Shown: positions 18,922 through 27,365, numbered from the stretch's first letter. The stretch: 64,000 bases of DNA from Hyphomicrobiaceae bacterium (GCA_020638065.1 JACKJG010000004.1:124001-188000); one strand, 5' to 3'. Program-made: numbers and translations. Notes: a model not told the origin generated them from the letters alone.

Positions 18922-20336
18922 GGCCCAGAAGACAGGGTTTGCCGGCGCCTGATGCGCGCCTCCGGTCAGAACAGGGCCTGACCTAGAAGCAACTCGCCGA
19001 TCGGCTCGATATTTCAACCTCTTACGTCAACCAGATCGAAAAACAACCAGCGCCCCTTACTGCCGGGCTGATGCTGGCGCTGGCGGATGAATTCAAGGTC
19101 GACCTGTCCGATCTGTGTCCGACAATCCGACCGGCTGCTCGCCGACCTGCGCGCGAAGTCTTTGCTGATCCGCTCTTTGCCGAACAGACACCCGGTCTGA
19201 TCGAGATGAAAAACCTCACCGTTTCATCTCCGATTCTGCCCATGCCCCGCTTCTGGCTCTACGAGGCCTATCGCAAGGCTAACGACCGTCTGCCAGCGTC
19301 GACGCTGCCATGGGCCAACAGCCCGCAGACGCACATGCAGACCGCCTACGAGGAGGTGTGCGCGATTTCTTCCACTACGCGGGCAATTATTTCGATGTGC
19401 TCGACAAGGCGGCTGAAGCGCTGACAGAAGAGCTCGGTCTCAGCCTTGCCGACCGGATGGGAAAGCCGATCGCCTATTTCGCCGACACCCATCAGATCGG
19501 AATTGCGCTCTGATCGACCCGACGCGGCCCGACATGATCCGGCGACTACGATCGGACTGCACGCCTGCTGCGCCTTCCAATCGACTGCCCGAACCCAGCC
19601 AGTTCTTTCAGGCTTCAGCGCAATTGGCCTTGCTCGAACAGACCACGGCCATCAATTCCTCATTGAAAAGGCTAGTTTGAGCTCGGCGGAAAGCGCTGAG
19701 ATCGCGCGCACGGGTCTTGCCAACCATTTCTGCTGGCGCGTTGCACATGCCCTACGCGCGCTTCCTCGCCGCCGTTGAAGACGCCCAGTTCTGACATCGA
19801 CGACCTGGGTTTGCTTCGGAGCGTCGCAGCGAACAGGTCGGGCATCGCCTTTCGACCATGCAGCGGCCCGGCGCCAAGGCGTGCCCTTCTTTCGCGCGCG
19901 CGTCGATGCTGCCGATAAATCACCAAGCGCCATTCTGCAAACGCCGCTGCAATTCGCACGGTTCGGCGGCGCCTGCCCGCTCTGAATATCCACTCGCGCC
20001 TTCGAGGCGCACGGCCACATCATCCGCCAGCTTGCCGAAACCCCAGACGGCAACCGCTATCTGTGCCTGGCCTGGTCGAGCGAAACCCGCATCGGCGCCT
20101 TTCATGGTCCGGAACGGCGCTATGCCTATGCGCTCGGGTGCGAAGTCGCGCACGCCCCCAAACTGACCTACGCGGCCGATCTCGACCTTGATCGCGACCA
20201 GAATTATGATCCGATCGGCATTTCGTGCCGCCTGTGCGAACGGCGTGTCTGCCCGCAACGCGCCGTGCCACCCGTCGCCGCGACCATCCACGTGGATGCC
20301 AACCGCCGAACCATTACGCCGTTCGAGATCGGGTAA
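18920..20336 (+). pseudogene. pccR: PccR/ScfR-type short-chain acyl-CoA-responsive XRE regulator, frame broken by indels (probably sequence error)
   Basis: A regulator with an XRE helix-turn-helix and a C-terminal DUF2083-type domain, of the family that senses acyl-CoAs and controls propionyl-CoA carboxylase. Protein pieces in order are an N-terminus MAQK at 18920, QLADRLDISTSYVNQIEK, LTAGLMLALADEFKVDLSDL, AREVFADPLFAEQTPGL, EALTEELGLSLADRMGKPIA and an intact end (from about 19995) with YALGCEV, CRLCERRVCPQRAVPP and NRRTITPFEIG. Damage includes an in-frame TAG (18984) where Gln is expected, an extra base near 19044, a missing base near 19984 and an extra T at 19994. It is divergent from pccB, the classic arrangement. 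Confidence 0.82.
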
Positions 20337-20340
20337 ACAT

Positions 20341-20366
20341 ATCATGCAACTTTTTTGTTGCATGAT
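20341..20366. promoter_or_regulatory. 26-bp palindrome upstream of the ArsR/VOC gene pair
   Basis: A perfect 10-base inverted repeat (ATCATGCAAC and GTTGCATGAT) around six T. It starts 4 bases after the pccR stop and ends 26 bases before the ArsR ATG. Symmetry and position fit an autoregulatory ArsR operator. It could alternatively act as a 3' hairpin of pccR, but no T-run follows the stem. Confidence 0.5.
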
Positions 20367-20392
20367 GACCGGCGATACCCTAACACGCGAAT

Positions 20393-20707
20393 ATGGAACT
20401 CGATCCCGTATTCAAGGCACTCGCCGATCCGACGCGCCGCGCTTTGCTCGACCTGTTGCGTGACCGCGAGGGGCAGACCCTGTTCGAATTGCATACCCGC
20501 CTCAGCCAGATCGACGGCAACACCCTGACCCGTCAGGGGCTCTCAAGGCATCTGGCAATCCTTGAGCGGGCAGGACTGATCCGCACGAATTTCGAATGGA
20601 AATCCAAACACCATTACCTGCAAAGCGCCCCGCTCGAACGCCTAACGCGTATCTGGCTGTCGCGGTTCTTGACCTCCCAACAGCAACAGGAAAACACACC
20701 CGCATGA
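20393..20707 (+). CDS. ArsR-family winged-helix transcriptional regulator
   Basis: A 104-residue ArsR-type repressor. Its N-terminus is the typical FKALADPTRRALLDLLRDRE, followed by the recognition region TRQGLSRHLAILERAGLIRT and a wing (WKSKHHYLQ). It lacks obvious metal-binding cysteine pairs, so a metal ligand is not indicated. It resembles the SdpR-like regulators that sit with glyoxalase or SRPBCC genes. The stop overlaps the following VOC gene by 4 bases, so both are one operon, probably under the upstream palindrome. Confidence 0.9.
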   Translation: MELDPVFKALADPTRRALLDLLRDREGQTLFELHTRLSQIDGNTLTRQGLSRHLAILERAGLIRTNFEWKSKHHYLQSAPLERLTRIWLSRFLTSQQQQENTPA

Positions 20708-21090
20708 AGATCATCGTCACAAGCATCCTGGTCGATGATCAGGACAGGGCCGAGAAATTCTACACCGATATTCTCGGGTTCAAGATCAAGGAAAACGTCC
20801 CAATGGGACATCATCGCTGGCTGACGCTGGTGGAGCCCACGGGCACCAATCCGGTCGAGATCGTGCTCGAACCATCGGAACATCCGGCTTCAAAGCCTTT
20901 CCGTGAAGCTCTGGTTGCCGACGGCATCCCCTACACCATGCTCGGCACCGATGATTGCGAAGCGGACTACAAACGATTGTCAGACCTTGGCGTCAGATTC
21001 ACCCAGCCACCGACCAATATGGGCCCGGTGACCACAGCTGTGCTGGACGATACCTGCGGCAACCTGATCATGATTGCGCAACGTCACTAG
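20704..21090 (+). CDS. VOC-family (glyoxalase-like) protein
   Basis: A 128-residue vicinal oxygen chelate protein. It has the two-module layout with VTSILVDDQDRAEKFYTDILGFK at the N-terminus, HHRWLTLVEP in the first module, and TTAVLDDTCGNLIMIAQ at the end. The substrate is unknown; relatives include bleomycin-resistance and glyoxalase-like proteins. Translation is coupled to the ArsR gene (ATGA overlap). ArsR-VOC pairs are common and usually autoregulated. Confidence 0.85.
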   Translation: MKIIVTSILVDDQDRAEKFYTDILGFKIKENVPMGHHRWLTLVEPTGTNPVEIVLEPSEHPASKPFREALVADGIPYTMLGTDDCEADYKRLSDLGVRFTQPPTNMGPVTTAVLDDTCGNLIMIAQRH

Positions 21091-21148
21091 GTCCAGCGCG
21101 CTCGGGCACCCTTGTTGCGGCAGGTGAGCCGGCGGGATAGGACATGCC

Positions 21149-21853
21149 ATGTCCAAGTCCACCGCTCTCGATATTGTTGCGCTCGATGCTGACGACACTC
21201 TTTGGGAGAATGAGCATTTCTTCCGCCTGACCGAGAAGGATTTTCAGTCACTTCTGGCCGACCACGCGGATCCGGACCATCTCGCCGAACGTCTGATCGA
21301 GATCGAACGGCGCAACCTCAGACTCTATGGCTTCGGCATCAAGGGCTTCACCCTGTCGATGATCGAAACCGCCATCGAGATCACCAACGGCGAGGTTTCA
21401 GGCAAGACAATCGCTGAACTCGTCGAGATCGGCCGCACCCTGATGCAACACCCGATCCATCTGGTGGCTGGAGCGCGCGAAACGGTTGAAACGCTGGCCA
21501 CAGACTATTCGCTGATGCTCATCACCAAGGGCGACCTCTTCGATCAGGAACGAAAGATCGCCCAGTCCGGCCTCGCCGACCTGTTCGACCGCATCGAGAT
21601 TGTCGGCGACAAGACACCAGAAGCCTATCAGCGCGTCTTCGAAACCGCGGGCGTCGCCCCAGATCGGGTCCTGATGGCAGGCAATTCGGTCAAGTCCGAC
21701 GTGCTGCCGGTACTCGATATTGGCGGCTGGGGTGTTTTCGTGCCCCATCCCCTTACCTGGGCTTTCGAACATGCCGAAGAACCCGCCCAACACGTACGCT
21801 TCCGCCGTGTCGGCGCCCTCACCGATCTCCCCGAACTTGTTGCAGGACTTTAG
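21149..21853 (+). CDS. HAD-family hydrolase
   Basis: A 234-residue haloacid dehalogenase-superfamily phosphatase. Motif I is seen as VALDADDTLWENEHFF (D-x-D-x-T), motif II as LMLITKG, and motifs III/IV in the EIVGDKTPEAY and VLMAGNSVKSDVLPVLDIGG region. The cap is helical and N-terminal. Substrate is unknown. It stands alone between the VOC gene and the RTX protease. Confidence 0.88.
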   Translation: MSKSTALDIVALDADDTLWENEHFFRLTEKDFQSLLADHADPDHLAERLIEIERRNLRLYGFGIKGFTLSMIETAIEITNGEVSGKTIAELVEIGRTLMQHPIHLVAGARETVETLATDYSLMLITKGDLFDQERKIAQSGLADLFDRIEIVGDKTPEAYQRVFETAGVAPDRVLMAGNSVKSDVLPVLDIGGWGVFVPHPLTWAFEHAEEPAQHVRFRRVGALTDLPELVAGL

Positions 21854-21948
21854 TTTTCGCAAATTGAACACGATGGAATCGCGTCCGGGAACAATACATG
21901 CTAGTATTGGCGAAAACAAAAACATGGGACGCAACAACGGAGGCAACA

Positions 21949-23181
21949 ATGCCGTCAAAATCTGCAATTCTTGACGCGATGCAGTTCACGTCGTTCCGAG
22001 ACACAAATCCGATCAACACAACCGGTAGCCCGCGCTTCCAACTCACCTTTCAATTCGAGACCAGCCAACCCCCCGACCTGACCAAGAACTACGAGCAATT
22101 CTCTGGTTGGACAGCTTTCAGCTCTGGAGAAAAAGCTGCGATCCGGTCCGCCTTGAAATATGTCGAGACCTTCCTCAACGTGAAGTTCGTCGAGGTGAGC
22201 GGTAGCAGCGATCCCGACATCAACTTTGGTTCCGTCAGCATTCCCGGGAGCACAGCGGGCTATGGCGGCATGGAGATGTCGCAAACTGGCGGTGCCGCAC
22301 CACACGATATTCTTTCCTATGATGGCTTTGCTGTTTACGACAAGACCATCGATATTTCCTCGGGGCAACAGCACCTGATCCTGCATGAGATTCTGCACGC
22401 CCTCGGGCTGCAGCATCCATTCAACGACGGATATGCCGGGGAAACGACGCTGCCCGCCAAATACGAGAACGGTCACTACTCGATCATGTCCTACGACGCC
22501 GATCCGATCAGCGGGAAGGACAACAACTCGGCAATGCTCTACGACATCTTTGCGTTGCAGGACATTTGGGGCACCGCCAAGGCCAAGACCGGCGACACCA
22601 AGTACACCGGACGCGCTGGCAACGACGTCCTGGTCATCTGGGACACAAAGGGCGTAGATGCCCTCGATGCTTCGGCCAAGAACTCAAAAGTCAAACTGGA
22701 CCTGCGCGACGGTCACTTCTCCAAATTCGGGTCCTATGAAGACGTCGCCATTGCTTACGGCGTAAATATCGAAAACGCTTTTGGTGGCAAAAAGGCTGAC
22801 TCGATCACAGGCAACAACAAGGCCAACACAATCAAAGGCAATGGCGGCAACGACAAGATCAAGGCCATGGGTGGCAATGACACGGTCAGGGGCGGCGGCG
22901 GCAAGGACACCGTCGACGGCGGCACCGGCAACGACAATCTCTATGGCAACTCAAGTGCCGACACGTTTGTTTATGCCAAGAAGTACGACAAGGACGTGAT
23001 CAGGGACTTTCAAAACAACACTGACGTGCTGCAAATCAGCAATCTGGGTAGCAAAGCAAACGTCCTGTCTCACGCCAGCAACGTCAACGGTAACGTGAAG
23101 TTCGATTTCGGAAACGGCGATACCCTGACCGTCAACAACATCACCAAGGCCCAGATCCAGGATGATTTGCTGGTCGTCTAG
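21949..23181 (+). CDS. Secreted RTX metalloprotease, serralysin-like (M10 family)
   Basis: A 410-residue zinc protease. The catalytic motif HEILHALGLQHP (H-E-x-x-H-x-x-G-x-x-H-P) lies near residue 145, and the Met-turn SIMSYD follows at about residue 178. Around residues 275-325 is a short RTX block of nonapeptides (GGNDKIKAM, GGNDTVRGG, GGKDTVDGG and similar). It has no signal peptide and ends in a hydrophobic DDLLVV tail, as expected for a type I secretion substrate. The ATG at 21949 has a CGGAGG ribosome site. No type I secretion genes or protease inhibitor are in the window. Confidence 0.9.
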   Translation: MPSKSAILDAMQFTSFRDTNPINTTGSPRFQLTFQFETSQPPDLTKNYEQFSGWTAFSSGEKAAIRSALKYVETFLNVKFVEVSGSSDPDINFGSVSIPGSTAGYGGMEMSQTGGAAPHDILSYDGFAVYDKTIDISSGQQHLILHEILHALGLQHPFNDGYAGETTLPAKYENGHYSIMSYDADPISGKDNNSAMLYDIFALQDIWGTAKAKTGDTKYTGRAGNDVLVIWDTKGVDALDASAKNSKVKLDLRDGHFSKFGSYEDVAIAYGVNIENAFGGKKADSITGNNKANTIKGNGGNDKIKAMGGNDTVRGGGGKDTVDGGTGNDNLYGNSSADTFVYAKKYDKDVIRDFQNNTDVLQISNLGSKANVLSHASNVNGNVKFDFGNGDTLTVNNITKAQIQDDLLVV

Positions 23182-23226
23182 CGCAGCACCGAACACGGCA
23201 AGTCACAGGAGCTGCGGCGTTCGGTT

Positions 23227-24594
23227 CTAGACCGCCACGGAATGCCGGGCTTTGCCCGCATTGAGATAGGCATCGAAATGTGCCGCCAGAACCCGCACGA
23301 ACGGGCGGCCCGTTTCGGTGACATGATAGCCTTCTGCGTCGACTTTGAAGAAGCCGTCCTCATCCTTTTGCGCGAGTTGCGCCGCCTCGGCCAGCAAGCC
23401 CGATCCGAACCCGGATGGATCGTTCTTGAGGAACTCCGACGGTAAGGCGAGCTCACACATCAACTTCTCGATGACCCGTTTGCGGGCGCGGTCCTCATCG
23501 GTCAGCGCATAGAATTTGCCGACCGGCAAATGCCCCGCATCAATCGCTTCCAGATATTGCGGTGTCGCCGCCAGGTTCTGCGAATAGCCCAGCGACGTCT
23601 CGCCGATCGAGCTGGCGCCAAACCCGATCAGGGCATTTGCGGAATCGTCCGTATATCCCTGGAAATTGCGGCGCAGCTCGCCGGCCCTCAGTGCCCTTGC
23701 CATGGAGTCTTCTGGCTGGGCGAAATGGTCGAGCCCGATCCGTTCGAATCCGGCGTCAACCAGTTTGACTGCGGCAAGCTGCGCCTGCGCGAAACGATCT
23801 TCAACCCCGGGAAGATCGTCTTCATTGATCATTCGTTGATGCGTCTTCATCCACGGAACATGCGCATATCCAAACAGCGCAATCCGGTCCGGCGCCAGCG
23901 AGATGACCTTGTCAATCGTATCGGCAATTTTGCTTTCGGTCTGCAAAGGCAGCCCGTAAAGAACGTCAAGATTGAGCGAGCGCACACCAGCTGCACGCAG
24001 CATTTCGACAACATCGCGTGTCAGTTCAAAACTCTGCGGGCGATTGATCGCGGCCTGCACATCCTCGTCGAAATCCTGCACGCCTATGGAGGCACGCGTC
24101 AGCCCGGCGGCAACCCAGGCCTTCAGTTTGTCTTCTGTCAAATCCGATGGGTCGATTTCCAGGCTGATTTCGGCATCGGACGCCAGGTCAAACCGGGCCC
24201 AGATTTTGGCGAAGATGCGCATGACATCTTCCGGATTGAGCATGGAGGGTGAACCGCCGCCAAAATGGATGCTGGTTACATGGCGTGCATCCGGCATCGC
24301 GTCAGCGACCATGTCGATTTCCCTGATCAGGCGCTCGAGATAGGCCGCGATCGGATCATAGCGAAGCGTCTGCTTGGTATGACATCCGCAAAACCAGCAA
24401 AGACGGTCGCAGAACGGAATATGGAAATAAAGCGAAAGCCGGTCGTCGTTCGTCAGCGCCGAAAGCCAGCTGCGATAGGTGCCCTCATCCCCTTCAGCAG
24501 ACACGAAATGCGGCGCCGTCGGATAGCTGGTATATCGCGGCACCGGCGCCGCATACTTCCCCGCCAGTCCCGTAAGCAATGTCACGCCCGCCAT
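23227..24594 (-). CDS. hemN: Oxygen-independent coproporphyrinogen III oxidase
   Basis: A 455-residue radical-SAM enzyme that makes protoporphyrinogen IX without oxygen. The HemN form of the cluster motif is present (FCDRLCWFCGCH, C-x3-C-x2-C-x-C), with PRYTSYPTAPHF at the N-terminus and the SIHFGGGSPSML, SIGVQDFDEDVQ and GYAHVPW motifs. Length and the full-length N-terminus separate it from HemW. An FNR/FixK-type palindrome lies 64 bases upstream of the ATG, fitting low-oxygen induction; hemF in this window serves aerobic growth. Confidence 0.95.
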   Translation of the reverse strand: MAGVTLLTGLAGKYAAPVPRYTSYPTAPHFVSAEGDEGTYRSWLSALTNDDRLSLYFHIPFCDRLCWFCGCHTKQTLRYDPIAAYLERLIREIDMVADAMPDARHVTSIHFGGGSPSMLNPEDVMRIFAKIWARFDLASDAEISLEIDPSDLTEDKLKAWVAAGLTRASIGVQDFDEDVQAAINRPQSFELTRDVVEMLRAAGVRSLNLDVLYGLPLQTESKIADTIDKVISLAPDRIALFGYAHVPWMKTHQRMINEDDLPGVEDRFAQAQLAAVKLVDAGFERIGLDHFAQPEDSMARALRAGELRRNFQGYTDDSANALIGFGASSIGETSLGYSQNLAATPQYLEAIDAGHLPVGKFYALTDEDRARKRVIEKLMCELALPSEFLKNDPSGFGSGLLAEAAQLAQKDEDGFFKVDAEGYHVTETGRPFVRVLAAHFDAYLNAGKARHSVAV

Positions 24595-24657
24595 CTGTAC
24601 GTTCCGATTTCCATAAAAACCCGGATCGGCTGATAGGGGAATCTGAACGGCGCAACC

Positions 24658-24671
24658 TTGACTTGGGTCAA
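24658..24671. promoter_or_regulatory. FNR/FixK-type box upstream of hemN
   Basis: TTGAC, four bases, GTCAA: a perfect 14-bp palindrome of the FNR/FixK family (consensus TTGAT-N4-ATCAA with common TTGAC variants), centred about 70 bases upstream of the hemN ATG. hemN is a classic FnrL/FixK target in alphaproteobacteria, which makes the site believable. Confidence 0.7.
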
Positions 24672-24690
24672 CCTTTCAAAGGCTCTGACG

Positions 24691-25329
24691 TCACGGATTC
24701 ATGGGCACAAAGCAGCAACCCGAATAGCTCGCGGTTCCGCCGGATCCCAGAAACAGAAGCGCGATCTCGCGCGAATAGGATCGGTCGCTCATGCCGTCCG
24801 AACAGATGCGGTTGCTCACAATGGCGACGGCTGCCTGGCTGTCTTTGCCGCCGATGACGTAGCTTGCGTAGGTTCCCACGTTCCCCAGCGTTCTGGTCTC
24901 GGTGATGACATAGACTTGCGGGTCCTCCGCCATGTCCTGCATCAGCATCTCGTTCTCATTGAAACGTAACGACCAGAACGGCTCGGTGCCGGCACACACA
25001 AGCGATTGTGGCAGACCGGACTGACCCAGCATGGGAAGGTCCACCGCGCTCAAATACGAAGTGGAGACATAGCCGTCCGACTCGCCGGTGGACACATGCG
25101 CCCAGCCATCCTCGCTGTCCAGCACCTCGATCGGGGCGGCATGCGGCCCGAATGAGCCCACGATTTCGCTCTCTGCGCTGGCAAATTGTCGCACGTTGAG
25201 CACATCGTCATCGGCCACTCCCGTGACCTCGAAATATCCCGGTTGGGTGATGCCCTCTTGTGCAAAGACGGGGGTCAGGGTTCCGCAAAGTGCGGATATC
25301 GCGACAAGAATCCTGCCAGTTGATCTCAT
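24691..25329 (-). CDS. Secreted SH3-like domain protein
   Basis: A 212-residue protein. It has an N-terminal signal peptide (MRSTGRILVAISALCGTLTPVFA, cleavage after AFA-like end) and a bacterial SH3-type segment (VADDDVLNVRQFASAESEIV, then WAHVSTGESDGYVSTSYL) at about residues 30-90. The second half (FWSLRFNENEMLM and onward, with cysteines in the C-terminal GCCF) resembles COG3650-like predicted membrane-associated proteins. Function unknown, probably cell-envelope. The start at 25329 is chosen for its signal peptide. Confidence 0.75.
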   Translation of the reverse strand: MRSTGRILVAISALCGTLTPVFAQEGITQPGYFEVTGVADDDVLNVRQFASAESEIVGSFGPHAAPIEVLDSEDGWAHVSTGESDGYVSTSYLSAVDLPMLGQSGLPQSLVCAGTEPFWSLRFNENEMLMQDMAEDPQVYVITETRTLGNVGTYASYVIGGKDSQAAVAIVSNRICSDGMSDRSYSREIALLFLGSGGTASYSGCCFVPMNP

Positions 25330-25493
25330 GTTCGTCCCTCTCTTTTGGTCAGCCGCCACACGGCACGCTGGTGCCCGCAATCACGGCTGGAACCTGCCCC
25401 CGTCCCGCCATGGAGTATGAAATGGGCTCGTGTCCAAATTCGGGCTTTACTTTACCTAAACGTCAATCCATATACCGCGCAGCTAATTGACCG

Positions 25494-25517
25494 CCCGGCG
25501 CAATGCCGGGTATTTTT
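25494..25517 (+). terminator. Orphan rho-independent terminator-like hairpin
   Basis: Stem CCCGGC with GCCGGG, loop GCAAT, then TATTTTT. It is oriented rightward but no rightward gene precedes it; the nearest upstream gene runs leftward. It could end a small RNA or be a relic. Confidence 0.55.
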
Positions 25518-25527
25518 ACGTCTTGAT

Positions 25528-25550
25528 CAGAGGGTGACCCTCTGTCTTTT
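25528..25550 (+). terminator. Second orphan terminator-like hairpin
   Basis: Stem CAGAGGG with CCCTCTG, loop TGA, followed by TCTTTT. It lies 10 bases after the hairpin at 25494-25517, making a tandem pair. Confidence 0.5.
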
Positions 25551-25590
25551 ACGGCTGCGCCAGTGTTGGCACCCTGTGGATAATCGGAAC

Positions 25591-25614
25591 TGCAATCGAT
25601 TGCACAACCGGTTG
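25591..25614. promoter_or_regulatory. Two adjacent LacI-family-like palindromes
   Basis: TGCAATCGATTGCA (25591-25604) is a perfect 14-bp palindrome with the central CG typical of LacI-family operators, immediately followed by CAACCGGTTG (25605-25614), also CG-centred. No LacI-type gene or sugar operon is in the window, so the target is unclear. Confidence 0.5.
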
Positions 25615-25855
25615 CGATCAAAACGGTGTTAGCATTGGCCTCAGGGGAAGGGGCTACCGCGTCCTCGGCCGCTTCCCCATTGGGGAGGAGTGACGGACCT
25701 GAACCTCGTCCGACGCCTCGCGCGTTCATCACTCCTCCCCGTCTCTGAAACCTCCGAAACGAACTGAATTCCGGCCGGATGCTGGGCCACATGGCCGCAT
25801 GTCCGGATAAATTGGCACTTGCATGCTTGCGCGAGATCAATGAAACTTTTTGAAT

Positions 25856-25875
25856 ATGACATTGAGGTGTCATAA
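25856..25875. promoter_or_regulatory. 20-bp palindrome upstream of the sulfide:quinone oxidoreductase gene
   Basis: TATGACA, six bases, TGTCATA: a perfect 7-base inverted repeat 122 bases ahead of the sqr ATG. Candidate operator for a sulfide-responsive or other regulator; the protein is not identifiable from the sequence. Confidence 0.45.
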
Positions 25876-25997
25876 GACACGAACGTGAAATTGGCAGGTG
25901 CACGTGAGGCGCCAGACAATGCGGGGGCGTATTGGGCCACACTTATTGAAGGCGTTTCCCGCGCAAGTAGAAGCCATATCCCAACGGAGGAGGTAAC

Positions 25998-27284
25998 ATG
26001 GCACATGTCGTAGTTATGGGCGCAGGATTGAGCGGCGCCATCATGGCATATGAAATGAAGGACGAGTTGCGTCCGGAAGACACGATCACCGTCGTCACCA
26101 AGGACCCCAAATACCATTTCGTGCCGTCCAACCCGTGGGTTGGCGTCAACTGGCGCACCCGTGAGGATGTCGAGATCGATCTCGAACCGGTCATGCGGCG
26201 CCGTGGCATCAAGTTCGTGCCAACCGCTGTCGAGAAGCTCGACCCCGAAGGCAACAGCCTGGAACTGGTCGATGGATCCAAGGTCGACTATGACTACTTG
26301 ATCATCGCGACCGGCCCCGAACTCGCATTCGACGAAATCGAGGGGCTCGGACCGCATGGTGGCTTCACCCAGTCGGTTTGCCATGTGGACCACGCAGAGA
26401 AGGCCGGTCAGGCGTTCGAGGAATTCTGCAAGAACCCTGGCCCGATTATCGTTGGCGCCGTTCAGGGTGCATCCTGCTTCGGTCCGGCCTACGAATACAC
26501 CTTCATTCTGGAAACCGAGTTGCGCCGCCGCAAGATCCGCGACCAGGTGAACATCACCTATGTGACATCGGAACCCTATGTCGGCCATCTGGGCCTTGAC
26601 GGTGTCGGCGACACCAAGGGCCTGCTTGAATCCGAAATGCGTGACAAGCACGTGAAGTGGATGACGTCGTCCAAGATCACCAAGATCGAAGACGGCAAGA
26701 TGCATGTCGATTCCATCGCATCCGACGGCTCGGTCGAAAAGAGCTCGGAACTGCCGTTCAAGTTCGCAATGATGCTCCCCGCCTTCCGCGGCATCAAACC
26801 GCTGATGGGCATTGAAGGTCTTGTGAACCCGCGTGGCTTCGTCATCGTCGACAAGCACCAGCAGAACCCGAAATTTACCAACATCTTCTCGGTGGGTGTC
26901 TGCATCGCAATTCCGCCTGTGGCACCGACCCCGGTGCCGGTCGGCGTGCCGAAAACCGGCTTCATGATCGAATCGATGGTCACGGCAACCGCCAAGAATA
27001 TCGGTCAGATCCTGAGAGGCGAAAACCCGACCCACCGCGGCACCTGGAATGCCGTCTGCCTGGCCGACTTCGGCGACAGTGGCGTGGCTTTTGTGGCGCA
27101 GCCGCAAATTCCGCCGCGCAACGTCAACTGGGCGTCCGAGGGCAAGTGGGTCCATGCCGCCAAGATCGGCTTCGAAAAATACTTCATGGGCAAGATGCGC
27201 CGCGGTCATTCCGAGCCGTTCTATGAAAAGACCGCGCTCAAGATGCTTGGCATCGACAAGCTGCGCACGGTTCAGACCGACTGA
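25998..27284 (+). CDS. sqr: Sulfide:quinone oxidoreductase
   Basis: A 428-residue flavoprotein that oxidises sulfide at the membrane and passes electrons to quinone. The N-terminal FAD fold is VVVMGAGLSGAIMAYEM. The three redox cysteines characteristic of type I SQR are all present: Cys128 (TQSVCHVDHA), Cys160 (QGASCFGPAYE) and Cys354 (NAVCLADFG), matching 128/160/356-type numbering. The C-terminal amphipathic helices (KIGFEKYFMGKMRRG) support peripheral membrane attachment. A GGAGG site precedes the ATG. The gene is monocistronic with a strong terminator. The family also contains flavocytochrome c-like relatives, but the third cysteine supports SQR. Confidence 0.92.
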   Translation: MAHVVVMGAGLSGAIMAYEMKDELRPEDTITVVTKDPKYHFVPSNPWVGVNWRTREDVEIDLEPVMRRRGIKFVPTAVEKLDPEGNSLELVDGSKVDYDYLIIATGPELAFDEIEGLGPHGGFTQSVCHVDHAEKAGQAFEEFCKNPGPIIVGAVQGASCFGPAYEYTFILETELRRRKIRDQVNITYVTSEPYVGHLGLDGVGDTKGLLESEMRDKHVKWMTSSKITKIEDGKMHVDSIASDGSVEKSSELPFKFAMMLPAFRGIKPLMGIEGLVNPRGFVIVDKHQQNPKFTNIFSVGVCIAIPPVAPTPVPVGVPKTGFMIESMVTATAKNIGQILRGENPTHRGTWNAVCLADFGDSGVAFVAQPQIPPRNVNWASEGKWVHAAKIGFEKYFMGKMRRGHSEPFYEKTALKMLGIDKLRTVQTD

Positions 27285-27309
27285 AACCGGCCTCGGCACT
27301 GAAAGAACA

Positions 27310-27346
27310 AAGCCCCGCGGCGAAAACCGCGGGGCTTCTTGCTTTT
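27310..27346. terminator. Strong terminator between convergent sqr and the MFS gene
   Basis: An 11-bp stem (AAGCCCCGCGG with CCGCGGGGCTT) with loop CGAAAA, followed by TCTTGCTTTT. It lies 26 bases after the sqr stop and could serve both convergent genes, although the T-run is better on the sqr side. Confidence 0.85.
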
Positions 27347-27365
27347 GGGGAGGAGAGGTCGCGGC

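Larger units (their letters stand above)
25330..25997. other. 668-bp divergent intergenic region without a convincing gene
   Basis: No reading frame here looks coding. The region holds two terminator-like hairpins (25494-25517, 25528-25550), two LacI-like palindromes (25591-25604, 25605-25614), a long inverted repeat (arms 25682-25693 and 25729-25740, GGGGAGGAGTGA with TCACTCCTCCCC) and a 20-bp palindrome near the sqr promoter (25856-25875). The density of signals without a gene is unusual. Confidence 0.6.

Noticed and set aside
17285..20336. Horizontal-transfer or toxin/antitoxin island suggested by many short frames
   Set aside because: The fragments are pieces of pccB and pccR in correct order; indels explain the short frames.
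25411..25490. Possible 26-codon peptide (MEYEMGSCPNSG...)
   Set aside because: No ribosome site and no homologue recognised; kept only as part of the gap description.
25641..27299. Long open frame (552 codons) on the minus strand over sqr
   Set aside because: It is antisense to a clear sulfide:quinone oxidoreductase gene; its translation is low in complexity with no family motif.
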